Positions 16,522 to 24,610 of a DNA stretch of 64,000 nucleotides are shown piece by piece (the stretch's first letter is position 1; each line of letters starts with the position of its first letter). Made by a program: the position numbers and the translations under genes. The notes under the pieces were generated by a model. The model was not told the origin of the DNA. It searched no databases and worked only from the letters and a program-made list of their open reading frames with translations. Source of the stretch: Erythrobacter longus (GTDB lineage: Bacteria > Pseudomonadota > Alphaproteobacteria > Sphingomonadales > Sphingomonadaceae); contig NZ_JMIW01000001.1 of the NCBI RefSeq assembly GCF_000715015.1, positions 186,001-250,000 of the forward strand. Direction: 5' to 3'.

Positions 16522-17934
16522 ATGGCAGCAGCAGGTTCGGGCGCAAGAGCCGGTCACGAGAACTGGTCATCGCGCAGCGCGTTTATTCTTGCAGCCGTCG
16601 GATCAGCCGTCGGCCTTGGCAATATGTGGCGCTTTCCGGCAGAGGCGGGCGAAAATGGGGGAGGGGCCTTTGTCCTGTTCTACATTTTCTGCGTATTGCT
16701 GATCGGCTTGCCGGTTCTTTTGTCAGAGGTTCTTATCGGCCGTCACGGTCAGGCCAACGCGCCTGAAAGTGTGCGGCGGCTGGCGCGCGATTCCAAAGCA
16801 TCGGAAGGGTGGAGCGTGCTCGCCTCGATGGGTGTTTTTGCAGCCTTCCTGATCCTCAGCTTTTACTGTGTCGTGGGGGGCTGGGTTGTTTATTACATTG
16901 GTGTGTTTGCCAGTGACCTGTTCCAGACTGGCCTTTCCGGCGGGGCGTTTCAGGGGCGCGATCCGGAAGAGATCAAGGCGTTGATGCCGGGTCTGTTTGC
17001 TGATGGCACTTTGATGGCCGGGCTCAATCTTGGATTTCTTGGCGTCACCATGTTCTTTGTAGCGCGCGGCGTATCAAGCGGCATTGAATGGGTGGCGGTG
17101 TATTTGATGCCGCTGTTCTTCGTCCTTTTCCTTGCGATCACGATCTATGGCGCGTTCACCGGTAATTTCGCTGAGGCGGTCGCTTACCTGTTCACTTTCG
17201 ACTTCTCGAAGTTGACGGGCGAAGTGATGCTGGCAGCGGTTGGTCAGGCCTTCTTCTCGCTCTCATTGGGTGTGGCAGGCATGATGACATATGGCGCATA
17301 TGCCAATCGTGACACCAATCTGGGCGAAACCTCCGGCATTATTGCAGGCGCGGATACAGCGGTTGCGCTGCTCGCTGGCTTGGCCATTTTTCCGATTGTA
17401 TTTGCAGCAGGCCTTTCGACCAATGCAGGTCCGGGATTGATGTTTGAATCGCTTCCGATCGCGTTCCAGCAAATGCCATTTGGCTCAGCTATCGGGCTTG
17501 CGTTCTTCGTGATGATCTTCTTCGCGGCGCTTACCAGCTCGGTTTCGCTGCTGGAGGCTCCAACTGCTTACGTTTTTGAAAAATTCAAACTGGCGCGGCC
17601 TGTGGCGACGATCATCGTTGGCGCGGGCGCTGCGGTGCTGGGGGTTTTGTCTGCGCTGTCGTTCAACGATCTGGCAGAGTTTTATCCGCTCGGTTTCATC
17701 CCGCTGTTTGCAGAGACCAATTTCTTCGACACGCTGGACGGGGTGACGGCCAAGCTGTTTATGCCCATCGGTGCGATTTTGACTTGCATCTTTGTCGGTT
17801 GGATCGCCGATGCGCGGCTGATCGACAGTGAGAACGGCCTTGATGGCGCTTTGCACAAGCTGTGGCGGGCGTTGGTGCGCTTTGTGTGCCCGATTGTTCT
17901 TGCCGTGATCCTGTTTGTGGGCCTGACCAGCTAG
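16522..17934 (+). CDS. Sodium-dependent transporter, neurotransmitter:sodium symporter (SNF) family
   Basis: A 470-residue LeuT-fold transporter. The first helix has the family signature SRSAFILAAVGSAVGLGNMWRFP, including the unwound GSAVGLGN sodium and substrate site, followed by ENGGGAFVLFYIF. About 11 to 12 membrane segments are visible. Bacterial members import amino acids with sodium, but the substrate cannot be assigned here. The start has a good AAAAGGGA upstream. A strong terminator lies just after the stop codon. Confidence 0.93.
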   Translation: MAAAGSGARAGHENWSSRSAFILAAVGSAVGLGNMWRFPAEAGENGGGAFVLFYIFCVLLIGLPVLLSEVLIGRHGQANAPESVRRLARDSKASEGWSVLASMGVFAAFLILSFYCVVGGWVVYYIGVFASDLFQTGLSGGAFQGRDPEEIKALMPGLFADGTLMAGLNLGFLGVTMFFVARGVSSGIEWVAVYLMPLFFVLFLAITIYGAFTGNFAEAVAYLFTFDFSKLTGEVMLAAVGQAFFSLSLGVAGMMTYGAYANRDTNLGETSGIIAGADTAVALLAGLAIFPIVFAAGLSTNAGPGLMFESLPIAFQQMPFGSAIGLAFFVMIFFAALTSSVSLLEAPTAYVFEKFKLARPVATIIVGAGAAVLGVLSALSFNDLAEFYPLGFIPLFAETNFFDTLDGVTAKLFMPIGAILTCIFVGWIADARLIDSENGLDGALHKLWRALVRFVCPIVLAVILFVGLTS

Positions 17935-17946
17935 GGAAAAATAGGG

Positions 17947-17979
17947 AGGAGCGCGGGACTTGCGCTCCTCTGTTTTTTG
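17947..17979 (+). terminator. Rho-independent terminator after the NSS transporter
   Basis: Stem AGGAGCGC/GCGCTCCT (8 bp), loop GGGACTT, followed by CTGTTTTTT. It separates the transporter from the LexA box of imuA, which begins 3 bp further on. Confidence 0.85.
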
Positions 17980-17981
17980 TG

Positions 17982-17996
17982 GAACATAATAGGAAC
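17982..17996 (+). promoter_or_regulatory. LexA (SOS) box upstream of imuA
   Basis: GAAC-N7-GAAC (spacer ATAATAG) is the reverse complement of the alphaproteobacterial LexA consensus GTTC-N7-GTTC. It lies 35 bp before the imuA start, inside the expected promoter. Confidence 0.88.
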
Positions 17997-18031
17997 AAAG
18001 GGTCTCTCTATGAGTCTCTTGATATGTTCCT

Positions 18032-18916
18032 ATGACCAAACCCGATCCTCTTTCCCGGCCTAAAGTGCCGCCCCTTGCGCACCTCTCGGGTGTGGATGTC
18101 GCCGCTCTGTCAAAACAGCGTGAGGCGCGCTGGCGGCCGGGGCTTACCGATCAACCGCTGCACAGCGAGATTTTTGCAAGTGCCCGTGATGCAAGCGGGG
18201 CGGGGCTGGCACTGGCTTTGGCGCGCGATGGCTTAAGCGTTTGCGAGGGGGTTCGGGAACAAGGTGCGCTGGCCGAAGCAGAGGACCGGCGGCAGATTTT
18301 GTGGGTGCAGGATAAACGCGCGGTCGAACTCAGCGGGCGACCTTACATCCACGGCCTTCCCGAAGAATGGCGCGAACGGGTGATCTGTGTCGAGGCGGGC
18401 AAACCCGAAGATGCTCTGTTTGCGCTGGAGGAGGGGCTGAAATGCCGGGACTTGGCTTGCGTGATCGGGGAGATTGCGGGGAATCCGCGCGCGCTCGACT
18501 TTACGGCTTCGCGGCGGCTTAGTCTGGCAGCAGAAAAGCATGGCGTGGCCTTGTGGCTGGTGCGGCTTGAGGCGCAGAGCGATTTGTCTTCGGCAAGGAT
18601 GCGGTGGCGCGCGCGCCCTGCGGTTTCACCTGAGCCGCGCTGGGATGCGAAGGGGCCAGGTGTACCCACTTGGCAAGCGGAGCTTTTCCGGGCGCGCTCT
18701 CATGCTCCGGGGGAGTGGAAGCTTGCCCAGGACGCGAAGCGATTGTGTGTTTCCAAATCGCCCAAGCCACCCGCCAAAGAAACTGAACGCCCCCTCGAGC
18801 ACACCCCAGATGTCCCTTTCAAATCCTCCAGAAAATCCCGGCATAAACCGGCGCATAATGGCAATCTGGTGCGCGCAACTTTCGGTCGATCGATGGCGGC
18901 TGTCTCAAGGGGATAG
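18032..18916 (+). CDS. imuA: ImuA, SOS mutagenesis protein
   Basis: A 294-residue RecA/SulA-like partner of the ImuB-DnaE2 mutasome. The alphaproteobacterial ImuA core is recognisable: LEEGLKCRDLACVIGEIAGNPRALD, followed by FTASRRLSLAAEKHGVALWLVRLE, SSARMRWRARPA and the C-terminal AELFRARSHAPGEW. It is likely required for error-prone translesion synthesis after DNA damage. A LexA box precedes it. It overlaps the imuB start, so the two are translationally coupled. Unlike the classical imuA-imuB-dnaE2 operon, dnaE2 here lies about 4 kb further on in a second SOS unit. Confidence 0.88.
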   Translation: MTKPDPLSRPKVPPLAHLSGVDVAALSKQREARWRPGLTDQPLHSEIFASARDASGAGLALALARDGLSVCEGVREQGALAEAEDRRQILWVQDKRAVELSGRPYIHGLPEEWRERVICVEAGKPEDALFALEEGLKCRDLACVIGEIAGNPRALDFTASRRLSLAAEKHGVALWLVRLEAQSDLSSARMRWRARPAVSPEPRWDAKGPGVPTWQAELFRARSHAPGEWKLAQDAKRLCVSKSPKPPAKETERPLEHTPDVPFKSSRKSRHKPAHNGNLVRATFGRSMAAVSRG

Positions 18917-20504
18917 GGCGCGCGAGGCTGAGTCTGCGGGGGCTAGGGCGCAAGGGGATAAGGGCGAGAGTGAGGGGGAAGAAGAGCTTCCCACCGCCCT
19001 CATCACCGAAACCGCCCATGGTCCGCGCATTGATGCGGTGAATGCGGCGGGGCATGCAGCGGGCGCTCGCACAGGACAGATGCTGGCGGATGCACGCGCG
19101 CTTTATCCGGGGCTCAAGACCGCGCCGTCTGACCCTGCGGGCGATCTTGCCTTCCTCGAAAAGCTTGCCCTTTGGGCCCAGCGTTGGGGGCCGTGGAGCG
19201 CGCTTGATCCGCCCGATGGTGTGATCGTCGATGTGACGGCGGTCGCGCATTTGTTCGGTGGGGAGGGCAGGCTTCTCGCCGATGTGGAACGTGCCTTTGC
19301 GAAGCGGCATCTGGCTGTGCGTGCGGCAATCGCTCCCACAGCAGGTGCTGCCTGGGCATTGGCACATTTCGGACCGCGCCTTGGCGGTGGGAGCAGCATC
19401 CTTGCACCTTCCAGCGAAGAGGCGATGATGCGCCAGCTTGCGGACCTTCCCGCAGCAGCGCTCAGGCTCGACACCGACGTTCTTACCGTCCTTCGCCGCC
19501 TTGGTCTGAAGCGCCTCGGCGATCTTGCCGATATCACGCGGGGGGCGATCAACCGGACAGAAGCGGCTGCGCGTGATGCGCTCCACCGCCGGTTCCGGGG
19601 CCGCAAGTCGCCATCGGCCAACCCGCTCATCCGGCTCGACCAATTGCTCGGCCGCGTGCCCGAACCGCTGCTTCCTGTGGTCCCGCAGCATATGCCCCTG
19701 GTACAGCGCCGCTTGATGGAGCCGCTGCGCCACCGTTCGCTGCTTGACCAGGTGCTGGAGGATTTGGCGCAGGATATGGCGCGCGAACTTGAGGCACAGG
19801 GGCAGGGCGCACGGCGGCTTGAACTGGGTATGTGGCGGGTCGATGGAGAGGTGATTGTGCGCCGCCTTGAACTGGCCGCGGCGACAAGGGACGCAGCTCA
19901 CATCACCCGCCTGTTTGCAGAAAAGCTCGAAGGGATCGAGGCAGGCTTTGGAATAGAAACCGTGCGTTTGCGGGTCAGCTGGGCAGAACCCTTCGCCGCC
20001 TCCCAAAGCGATGTCGAGGAAGCCGCGGCCCGTCATGGCACTTCGCTGTCTGCATGTATCGACCGGTTGAGCGTGCGCCTTGGCCCTCAAGCGGTGCGCC
20101 GCCCGGTTGCCCATGCCAGCCACCTGCCTGAACGCGGCGTTATCTGGCAGCCTGCGCTTTCCTCTTTTACGGCCCCTTTAACGGCCCCCAATACGCTCAA
20201 TATCCCCCTTGCCAGACCGCTCAAACTGCTCGACCGGCCAGAGAAAATCGCCGTGCTTTACGCCTCACCCGATGGCTACCCCCAGCGTTTTCGATGGCGC
20301 GCGCGGGTGCATGAGGTTGCCCGTGTCCAGGGCCCGGAACGCATTGCCCCTGAGTGGTGGCGAGAGCGCTCCACCACGCGTCTGCGCGATTATTACCGCA
20401 TCGAGGACAAGCAGGGCGCGCGTTATTGGATTTATCGTTCAGGGATCACAGGCGATGGCCGTGGCGGTACTCCGGATTGGTTCCTGCACGGGATCGACGC
20501 GTAA
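18810..20504 (+). CDS. imuB: ImuB, Y-family DNA polymerase-like mutasome protein
   Basis: Catalytically inactive Y-family polymerase relative that links ImuA and DnaE2 to the beta clamp. The N-terminus (NRRIMAIWCAQLSVDRW) matches the family start. The palm/fingers region includes LADARALYPGL and the DPPDGVIVDVTAVAHLFGGE segment, then a little-finger domain. The C-terminus has the ImuB-specific GPERIAPEWWRERS and YWIYRSG patterns. With ATG 18810 the length is 564 residues; ATG 18858 is an alternative (548 residues). The start lies inside imuA. Confidence 0.88.
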   Translation: MSLSNPPENPGINRRIMAIWCAQLSVDRWRLSQGDRAREAESAGARAQGDKGESEGEEELPTALITETAHGPRIDAVNAAGHAAGARTGQMLADARALYPGLKTAPSDPAGDLAFLEKLALWAQRWGPWSALDPPDGVIVDVTAVAHLFGGEGRLLADVERAFAKRHLAVRAAIAPTAGAAWALAHFGPRLGGGSSILAPSSEEAMMRQLADLPAAALRLDTDVLTVLRRLGLKRLGDLADITRGAINRTEAAARDALHRRFRGRKSPSANPLIRLDQLLGRVPEPLLPVVPQHMPLVQRRLMEPLRHRSLLDQVLEDLAQDMARELEAQGQGARRLELGMWRVDGEVIVRRLELAAATRDAAHITRLFAEKLEGIEAGFGIETVRLRVSWAEPFAASQSDVEEAAARHGTSLSACIDRLSVRLGPQAVRRPVAHASHLPERGVIWQPALSSFTAPLTAPNTLNIPLARPLKLLDRPEKIAVLYASPDGYPQRFRWRARVHEVARVQGPERIAPEWWRERSTTRLRDYYRIEDKQGARYWIYRSGITGDGRGGTPDWFLHGIDA

Positions 20505-20566
20505 ATTTTCGCAAAATCCAAAGACATGGTTATCCTTTGTTTACGTGTTTCTGCGATAATCATACC

Positions 20567-20914
20567 ATGATGACGCAACAACAACCGCAACAACCACCGC
20601 GCGGATCTGACAGGCGTCCTCTTCACCTGATGGTCAAGGGGCGCGTACAGTCGCGTACAATCTTTGCTGATCTGGTCGATATCTCCGAAGGTGGCTGCAA
20701 GCTTCGCGCAAGCTCAGGCTTTGCCAACGAAGGCGACCGCGTAACCATTCGCATAAACGGCATCAACGCGCCCTTGGGCAAGGTCGTATGGGTCGAAGGC
20801 AAGGTCGCAGGGGTCGCCTTTGAAAGCGCCATGCACGTCGCGGTTCTGGATCACCTGTGTCAAGCTGTAGAGACTGCAAGCTTCCAAGATAAGCTGCGGA
20901 TGCACCGCGTCTGA
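20567..20914 (+). CDS. PilZ-domain protein
   Basis: A 115-residue single-domain protein. The PilZ cyclic-di-GMP binding pattern is present as RxxxR upstream (RGSDRRPLHLMVKGR) and DxSxxG as DISEGGCKL, followed by the beta-strand section RVTIRINGINAPLGKVVWVEGKVAGVAFE. It presumably acts as a cytoplasmic c-di-GMP effector; the partner is unknown. It is separated from imuB by 62 bp and ends before a terminator, so it is probably not functionally part of the SOS unit. An alternative ATG lies at 20570. Confidence 0.82.
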   Translation: MMTQQQPQQPPRGSDRRPLHLMVKGRVQSRTIFADLVDISEGGCKLRASSGFANEGDRVTIRINGINAPLGKVVWVEGKVAGVAFESAMHVAVLDHLCQAVETASFQDKLRMHRV

Positions 20915-20950
20915 TCCGCGCCGGACTTACAGATATTCCAGACACAGAAA

Positions 20951-20985
20951 AAAGGGGCCGGGAGGAACATCCGACCCCTTTCTCT
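20951..20985. terminator. Bidirectional-type terminator between the PilZ gene and the secreted protein
   Basis: Stem AAAGGGG/CCCCTTT with an inner CGG/CCG after one mismatch, loop of about 9 nt, followed by CTCTTTT and preceded by an A-run. It can serve the PilZ gene on the plus strand and possibly the converging gene on the minus strand. Confidence 0.75.
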
Positions 20986-21013
20986 TTTCGGCAGGTTCGC
21001 CGAACAATCCAAA

Positions 21014-21092
21014 TTCTTAGCTTGGCCAAATTCTTGGCTTGGTCAAACCATTAGCTTGGCCAAACCATTAGCTTGGCCAATGTTTAGCTTGG
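21014..21092. repeat. 17-bp tandem repeat overlapping the end of a secreted-protein gene
   Basis: About 4.6 units of 17 bp with core TTAGCTTGGCCAA. The unit at 21082-21092 contains the stop codon and last two codons (Pro-Ser-stop) of the minus-strand gene, so each further unit carries a copy of CCAAGCTAA. This is the pattern expected from replication slippage at the gene's 3' end. Confidence 0.85.
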
Positions 21093-21731
21093 ATTGTATG
21101 GAATCGTCGATTTGTGCACGGTCATTTTCAAATCACCCTCGGCATCGCGGATATAGCCGATGGTGTATTCGACCTTCACCTCATCCCCGCCATTTGCAGG
21201 CGTGAAGTAATAATTGCCCATCGCAACAGCCATATTGCAGATGTTGTTCGTGATGCCAGCGTTCTGCCAGCGCACCTTTGACCATGGGGTGATCGCAAAG
21301 CCCTTGTCTTCTGGGTAAGACGGGTTGCCACCTACGAAATAGGATAGTGCGCCATCAAATGATGGGCGAAACTGTTCTGCCGAAGCAAGCGTTGGTTTAA
21401 ACAGGACCAGGCTTTCATCATAGGCGTAAAACTGGTCGATGTGATCAATCGCGGCTTGGCGGTAATCGCCGCCAGATGAATATACGCCGCCGATTTTTAC
21501 GATACCATTGCCCCAGGCTTCCTGCGCGGCAATCACTTCCTTTTCGGTGATGCACTGCAATTGTGCCTCGGTGGGCGCGCGAGGCTGACCGGCGCCGATT
21601 GGCGTTGTATTGTCAGTTTGCGCGCCCGCAGCAGTGGCGAGCACTGCAGTGACCGCGGCTGTTACTGCGGTGGTGGCTGCAAGGCGGATCTTTGCAAGGC
21701 CTGTTAGACTGCCTGTTGTATTATTTGTCAT
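21084..21731 (-). CDS. Secreted NTF2/SnoaL-like protein of unknown function
   Basis: A 215-residue protein with an N-terminal signal peptide (hydrophobic AAVTAVLATAAGAQ, cleavage after about residue 38). The mature part has the helical-then-beta pattern of SnoaL/NTF2-like proteins: EVIAAQEAWGNGIVKIG, HIDQFYAYDESLVLFKPTLA, and VEYTIGYIRDAEGDLKMTVHKS. Homologues are often labelled phosphoribosyl-AMP cyclohydrolase in databases; nothing here supports that function. An AAGGAG before ATG 21731 decides the start; the frame runs on to 21758. The 3' end lies in a 17-bp tandem repeat. Confidence 0.72.
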   Translation of the reverse strand: MTNNTTGSLTGLAKIRLAATTAVTAAVTAVLATAAGAQTDNTTPIGAGQPRAPTEAQLQCITEKEVIAAQEAWGNGIVKIGGVYSSGGDYRQAAIDHIDQFYAYDESLVLFKPTLASAEQFRPSFDGALSYFVGGNPSYPEDKGFAITPWSKVRWQNAGITNNICNMAVAMGNYYFTPANGGDEVKVEYTIGYIRDAEGDLKMTVHKSTIPYNPS

Positions 21732-21893
21732 CTCACACTCCTTGGTGGGTATTTCCACTCGTGTTGACAGTGAGATATGCCGAAACGCAGCGCCGCGAAA
21801 TTGCCCGATAAGCCTAAGTCAAACTGTGTAGGCTGTATGGCTTATGCCTTTCTGGATCAGTTGCACACTTTGCATTTGCGGCCATGGATGTTG

Positions 21894-21908
21894 GAACATA
21901 TAAGGAAC
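21894..21908 (+). promoter_or_regulatory. LexA (SOS) box of the radical SAM-udgX-dnaE2 unit
   Basis: GAAC-N7-GAAC (spacer ATATAAG), same orientation and spacing as the imuA box. It ends 2 bp before the start codon and overlaps the ribosome-binding site, so LexA would block both promoter escape and leader synthesis. Confidence 0.88.
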
Positions 21909-21910
21909 AT

Positions 21911-23164
21911 ATGCCCCAAGCCATCCTAAAACAGCAATCTTTACGCGAACGCCTCGAAATCCTCGCCGATGCGGCGAAATACGATGCGTCCTGCGCGTCT
22001 TCGGGCACGGCGAAGAAGAATTCGATTGGCGGTAAAGGGGTTGGCTCAACCGAAGGGATGGGTATCTGCCACGCTTATGCCCCCGATGGGCGGTGCATCT
22101 CGCTGCTGAAGGTGCTTTTGACCAATCACTGCATCTTTGATTGCCACTATTGTATCAATCGGAAGAGCTCGAACACGCCGCGCGCGCGGTTTACACCGCA
22201 AGAGGTCGCTGACCTCACGATCAATTTCTACAAGCGCAATTATATCGAGGGGCTGTTCCTCTCCTCCGGCATTATCAAAAGCTCCAATCACACGATGGAG
22301 CAGTTGATGGAGACAGCGCGGATCCTGCGCGAGGAATATGATTTTCGCGGTTATATCCATCTCAAAACCATTCCAGAGGCCGATCCTGAACTGATCGAGC
22401 AGGCGGGGATGTATGCGGACCGGGTGTCGATCAATGTGGAACTGCCAACACGCGCAGGGCTTACCCGGCTTGCACCTGACAAGGACGAGGCGGAGATCGA
22501 AGGCGCTCTGGCGAAGACAAGCGCGCGGATTATTCAGGCAAAGGATGAAAGGAAACGCTTTCGCCATGCGCCGCGCTTTGCCCCGGCGGGCCAATCGACG
22601 CAGATGATCGTGGGCGCAGATGATGCGAATGACACCGCGATCGTGAGCCGTGCGGCGGGCCTCTACGGCAATTTTGGCCTTCGCCGCGTCTATTACAGCG
22701 CCTTTTCACCGATCCCTGATGCAAGCGCGGTGCTGCCTTTGAAACGACCTCCGCTGATGCGCGAACACCGCTTGTATCAATCCGATTGGCTGATGCGGTT
22801 TTATGGCTTTGGCGCAAATGATGTGGCCGATGCGACGGAGGATGATGGGAACCTCCCGCTTGATATTGATCCCAAGCTTGCCTGGGCTTTGAAGTTTCGT
22901 GGGGAATTCCCGGTCGATGTAAACCGCGCGTCCAAAGAACAGCTTTTGCGTGTGCCGGGGTTGGGAACAACGGCGGTGGGGCGGATTTTGAAAGCGCGGC
23001 GATACAGGCGTTTGCGGCTTGAGGATGTGGGCAGGCTCACCCAGTCAATTGCAAAGGTTCGGCCCTTTCTGGTCGCGGCTGATTGGCGACCAACGCAGCT
23101 TACGGACAGGGCAGATTTGCGCTCAATGCTTGCGCCTAAGCTGGAACAGTTGGAGCTGTTTTGA
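21911..23164 (+). CDS. Putative DNA modification/repair radical SAM protein (SplB-like)
   Basis: A 417-residue radical S-adenosylmethionine enzyme. The cluster motif CxxxCxxC is CIFDCHYC (Cys74, Cys78, Cys81). The C-terminus has a helix-hairpin-helix, VPGLGTTAVGRILKARRY, typical of DNA-binding repair proteins. This is the family that occurs next to UdgX-type genes; its chemistry is not established. I chose ATG 21911 because the longer frame (21884) would place the LexA box inside the gene. The stop overlaps the next start by one base. Confidence 0.88.
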   Translation: MPQAILKQQSLRERLEILADAAKYDASCASSGTAKKNSIGGKGVGSTEGMGICHAYAPDGRCISLLKVLLTNHCIFDCHYCINRKSSNTPRARFTPQEVADLTINFYKRNYIEGLFLSSGIIKSSNHTMEQLMETARILREEYDFRGYIHLKTIPEADPELIEQAGMYADRVSINVELPTRAGLTRLAPDKDEAEIEGALAKTSARIIQAKDERKRFRHAPRFAPAGQSTQMIVGADDANDTAIVSRAAGLYGNFGLRRVYYSAFSPIPDASAVLPLKRPPLMREHRLYQSDWLMRFYGFGANDVADATEDDGNLPLDIDPKLAWALKFRGEFPVDVNRASKEQLLRVPGLGTTAVGRILKARRYRRLRLEDVGRLTQSIAKVRPFLVAADWRPTQLTDRADLRSMLAPKLEQLELF

Positions 23165-24609
23165 TGACCGCTCTCCAGCACGTCTCCCTCGGCGCCCATT
23201 ATGTCGTCCATCTCCCGCGCCCCGATGACTTTGCCTTTTGGCGTGAGCGGGCGCGCCAGCTTATCCAGTGCGATGTGCCCCCTGACCGGGTGAGCTGGGT
23301 GGAGCCGGGGGGTACGGGTGATCTGTTCGCTTTTGAAGGGCCTTCTCGGGGTGAAAAACGCCTGCCTGTGCCGGAGGTGGACGCTCCTCAAGTGCGCGCT
23401 TCCAAGCGGTTTATGCGCCTTGCCCGCAATGTTTGTGTCCATTCTGAGCCAGAGCGGTTCAGCCTCCTCTACCGCACCTTATGGCGCCTCCAATCGCAGC
23501 CCGGCTTTATGCAGGACAGCGCGGATACGGACGTGCGCCGGATCGAGGAACTCGACAAAGAGGTTCGCCGCGACGCGCACAAGATGCACGCCTTCGTCCG
23601 CTTTCGCGAGGTGACAAGTGAAGAGGGCGATCACTATGTCGCCTGGTTTGAACCAGACCACCACATTGTGCGCGCGCAGGCGGGCTTTTTCATGCGCCGT
23701 TTTGCCAATATGCGCTGGTCGATCCTCACGCCCAGAGGCTGTATCCATTGGGATGGCAAGACGATGCGCGAAGGTCCCCCGGCGCGGCGCGAGGATGCTC
23801 CCACAGGCGATCCGGTGGAGGCGCTTTGGAAGTCCTATTACGCCTCAATCTTCAACCCCGCGCGGCTCAAAGTGGGCGCGATGCTGTCGGAGATGCCCAA
23901 GAAATATTGGAAGAATATGCCAGAGGCCGAGCTTATTCCTCAGCTGATCGCAGGCGCACAGGCGCGCGAGGCGGGCATGGTGGCAGCAGGCGCGCGTGAG
24001 GTGCGCGAGGTGCCTTCGAGCCTGGAGGCGATTGCTGAGGGGATCAGCGCTTGTAGTGATTGCCCCATCGCTGAATGCGGCACCCGCGCCGTGATGGGCG
24101 AAGGCGCACCGGGCGCGCCATTGATGATCGTTGGCGAACAACCGGGCGATTCTGAGGATTTAGCGGGCAAACCTTTTGTGGGACCGGCGGGCCAATTGCT
24201 CGATGTGTATCTGGGCAAAGCCGGGATTGACCGGAGCGAGGCCTACGTCACCAATGCGGTCAAGCATTTCAAGTTCGTCGCGCGCGGCAAACGCCGCATC
24301 CACCAGACCCCGCAGGCCAAGGAAATCGACACCTGCCGCTTCTGGCTTGAGGCAGAGCGTAAGGTGGTGGCCCCGCGTGTGGTGCTGGCGCTTGGTGCGA
24401 GCGCTGCAAGAGCAATGCTTGGCCGCACGGTAAGCCTTGCCAAAGAGCGCGGGGCGCCGGTGCCCTTGGAGGACGGCAGCGAGCTTTGGATCACCGCGCA
24501 CCCGTCCTATCTCCTGCGCCTCGATGGCGAGGCTAGGGCGGCGCAGGAGGAGCTTTTCGCGCGGGACTTGGCAGCGGTGAGAGGGCGTTTGCTCGAGGTC
24601 ACCTCGTGA
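23164..24609 (+). CDS. udgX: DUF4130-UdgX fusion, uracil-DNA binding/repair protein
   Basis: A 481-residue two-domain protein. Residues about 1-270 are a DUF4130-type domain (DRVSWVEPGG, HKMHAFVRFREV, WFEPDHHIVRAQAGFF, MPKKYWKNMPE). Residues about 285-481 are a family-4/UdgX uracil-DNA glycosylase-like domain. Iron-sulfur ligands are visible at Cys297, Cys300 and Cys391, motif A is GEQPGDSED, and the UdgX-specific loop KRRIH has His380. In characterised UdgX that histidine forms a covalent bond with the abasic DNA after uracil removal. It is translationally coupled to the radical SAM gene and ends 1 bp before dnaE2. Confidence 0.9.
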   Translation: MTALQHVSLGAHYVVHLPRPDDFAFWRERARQLIQCDVPPDRVSWVEPGGTGDLFAFEGPSRGEKRLPVPEVDAPQVRASKRFMRLARNVCVHSEPERFSLLYRTLWRLQSQPGFMQDSADTDVRRIEELDKEVRRDAHKMHAFVRFREVTSEEGDHYVAWFEPDHHIVRAQAGFFMRRFANMRWSILTPRGCIHWDGKTMREGPPARREDAPTGDPVEALWKSYYASIFNPARLKVGAMLSEMPKKYWKNMPEAELIPQLIAGAQAREAGMVAAGAREVREVPSSLEAIAEGISACSDCPIAECGTRAVMGEGAPGAPLMIVGEQPGDSEDLAGKPFVGPAGQLLDVYLGKAGIDRSEAYVTNAVKHFKFVARGKRRIHQTPQAKEIDTCRFWLEAERKVVAPRVVLALGASAARAMLGRTVSLAKERGAPVPLEDGSELWITAHPSYLLRLDGEARAAQEELFARDLAAVRGRLLEVTS

Positions 24610-24610
24610 C

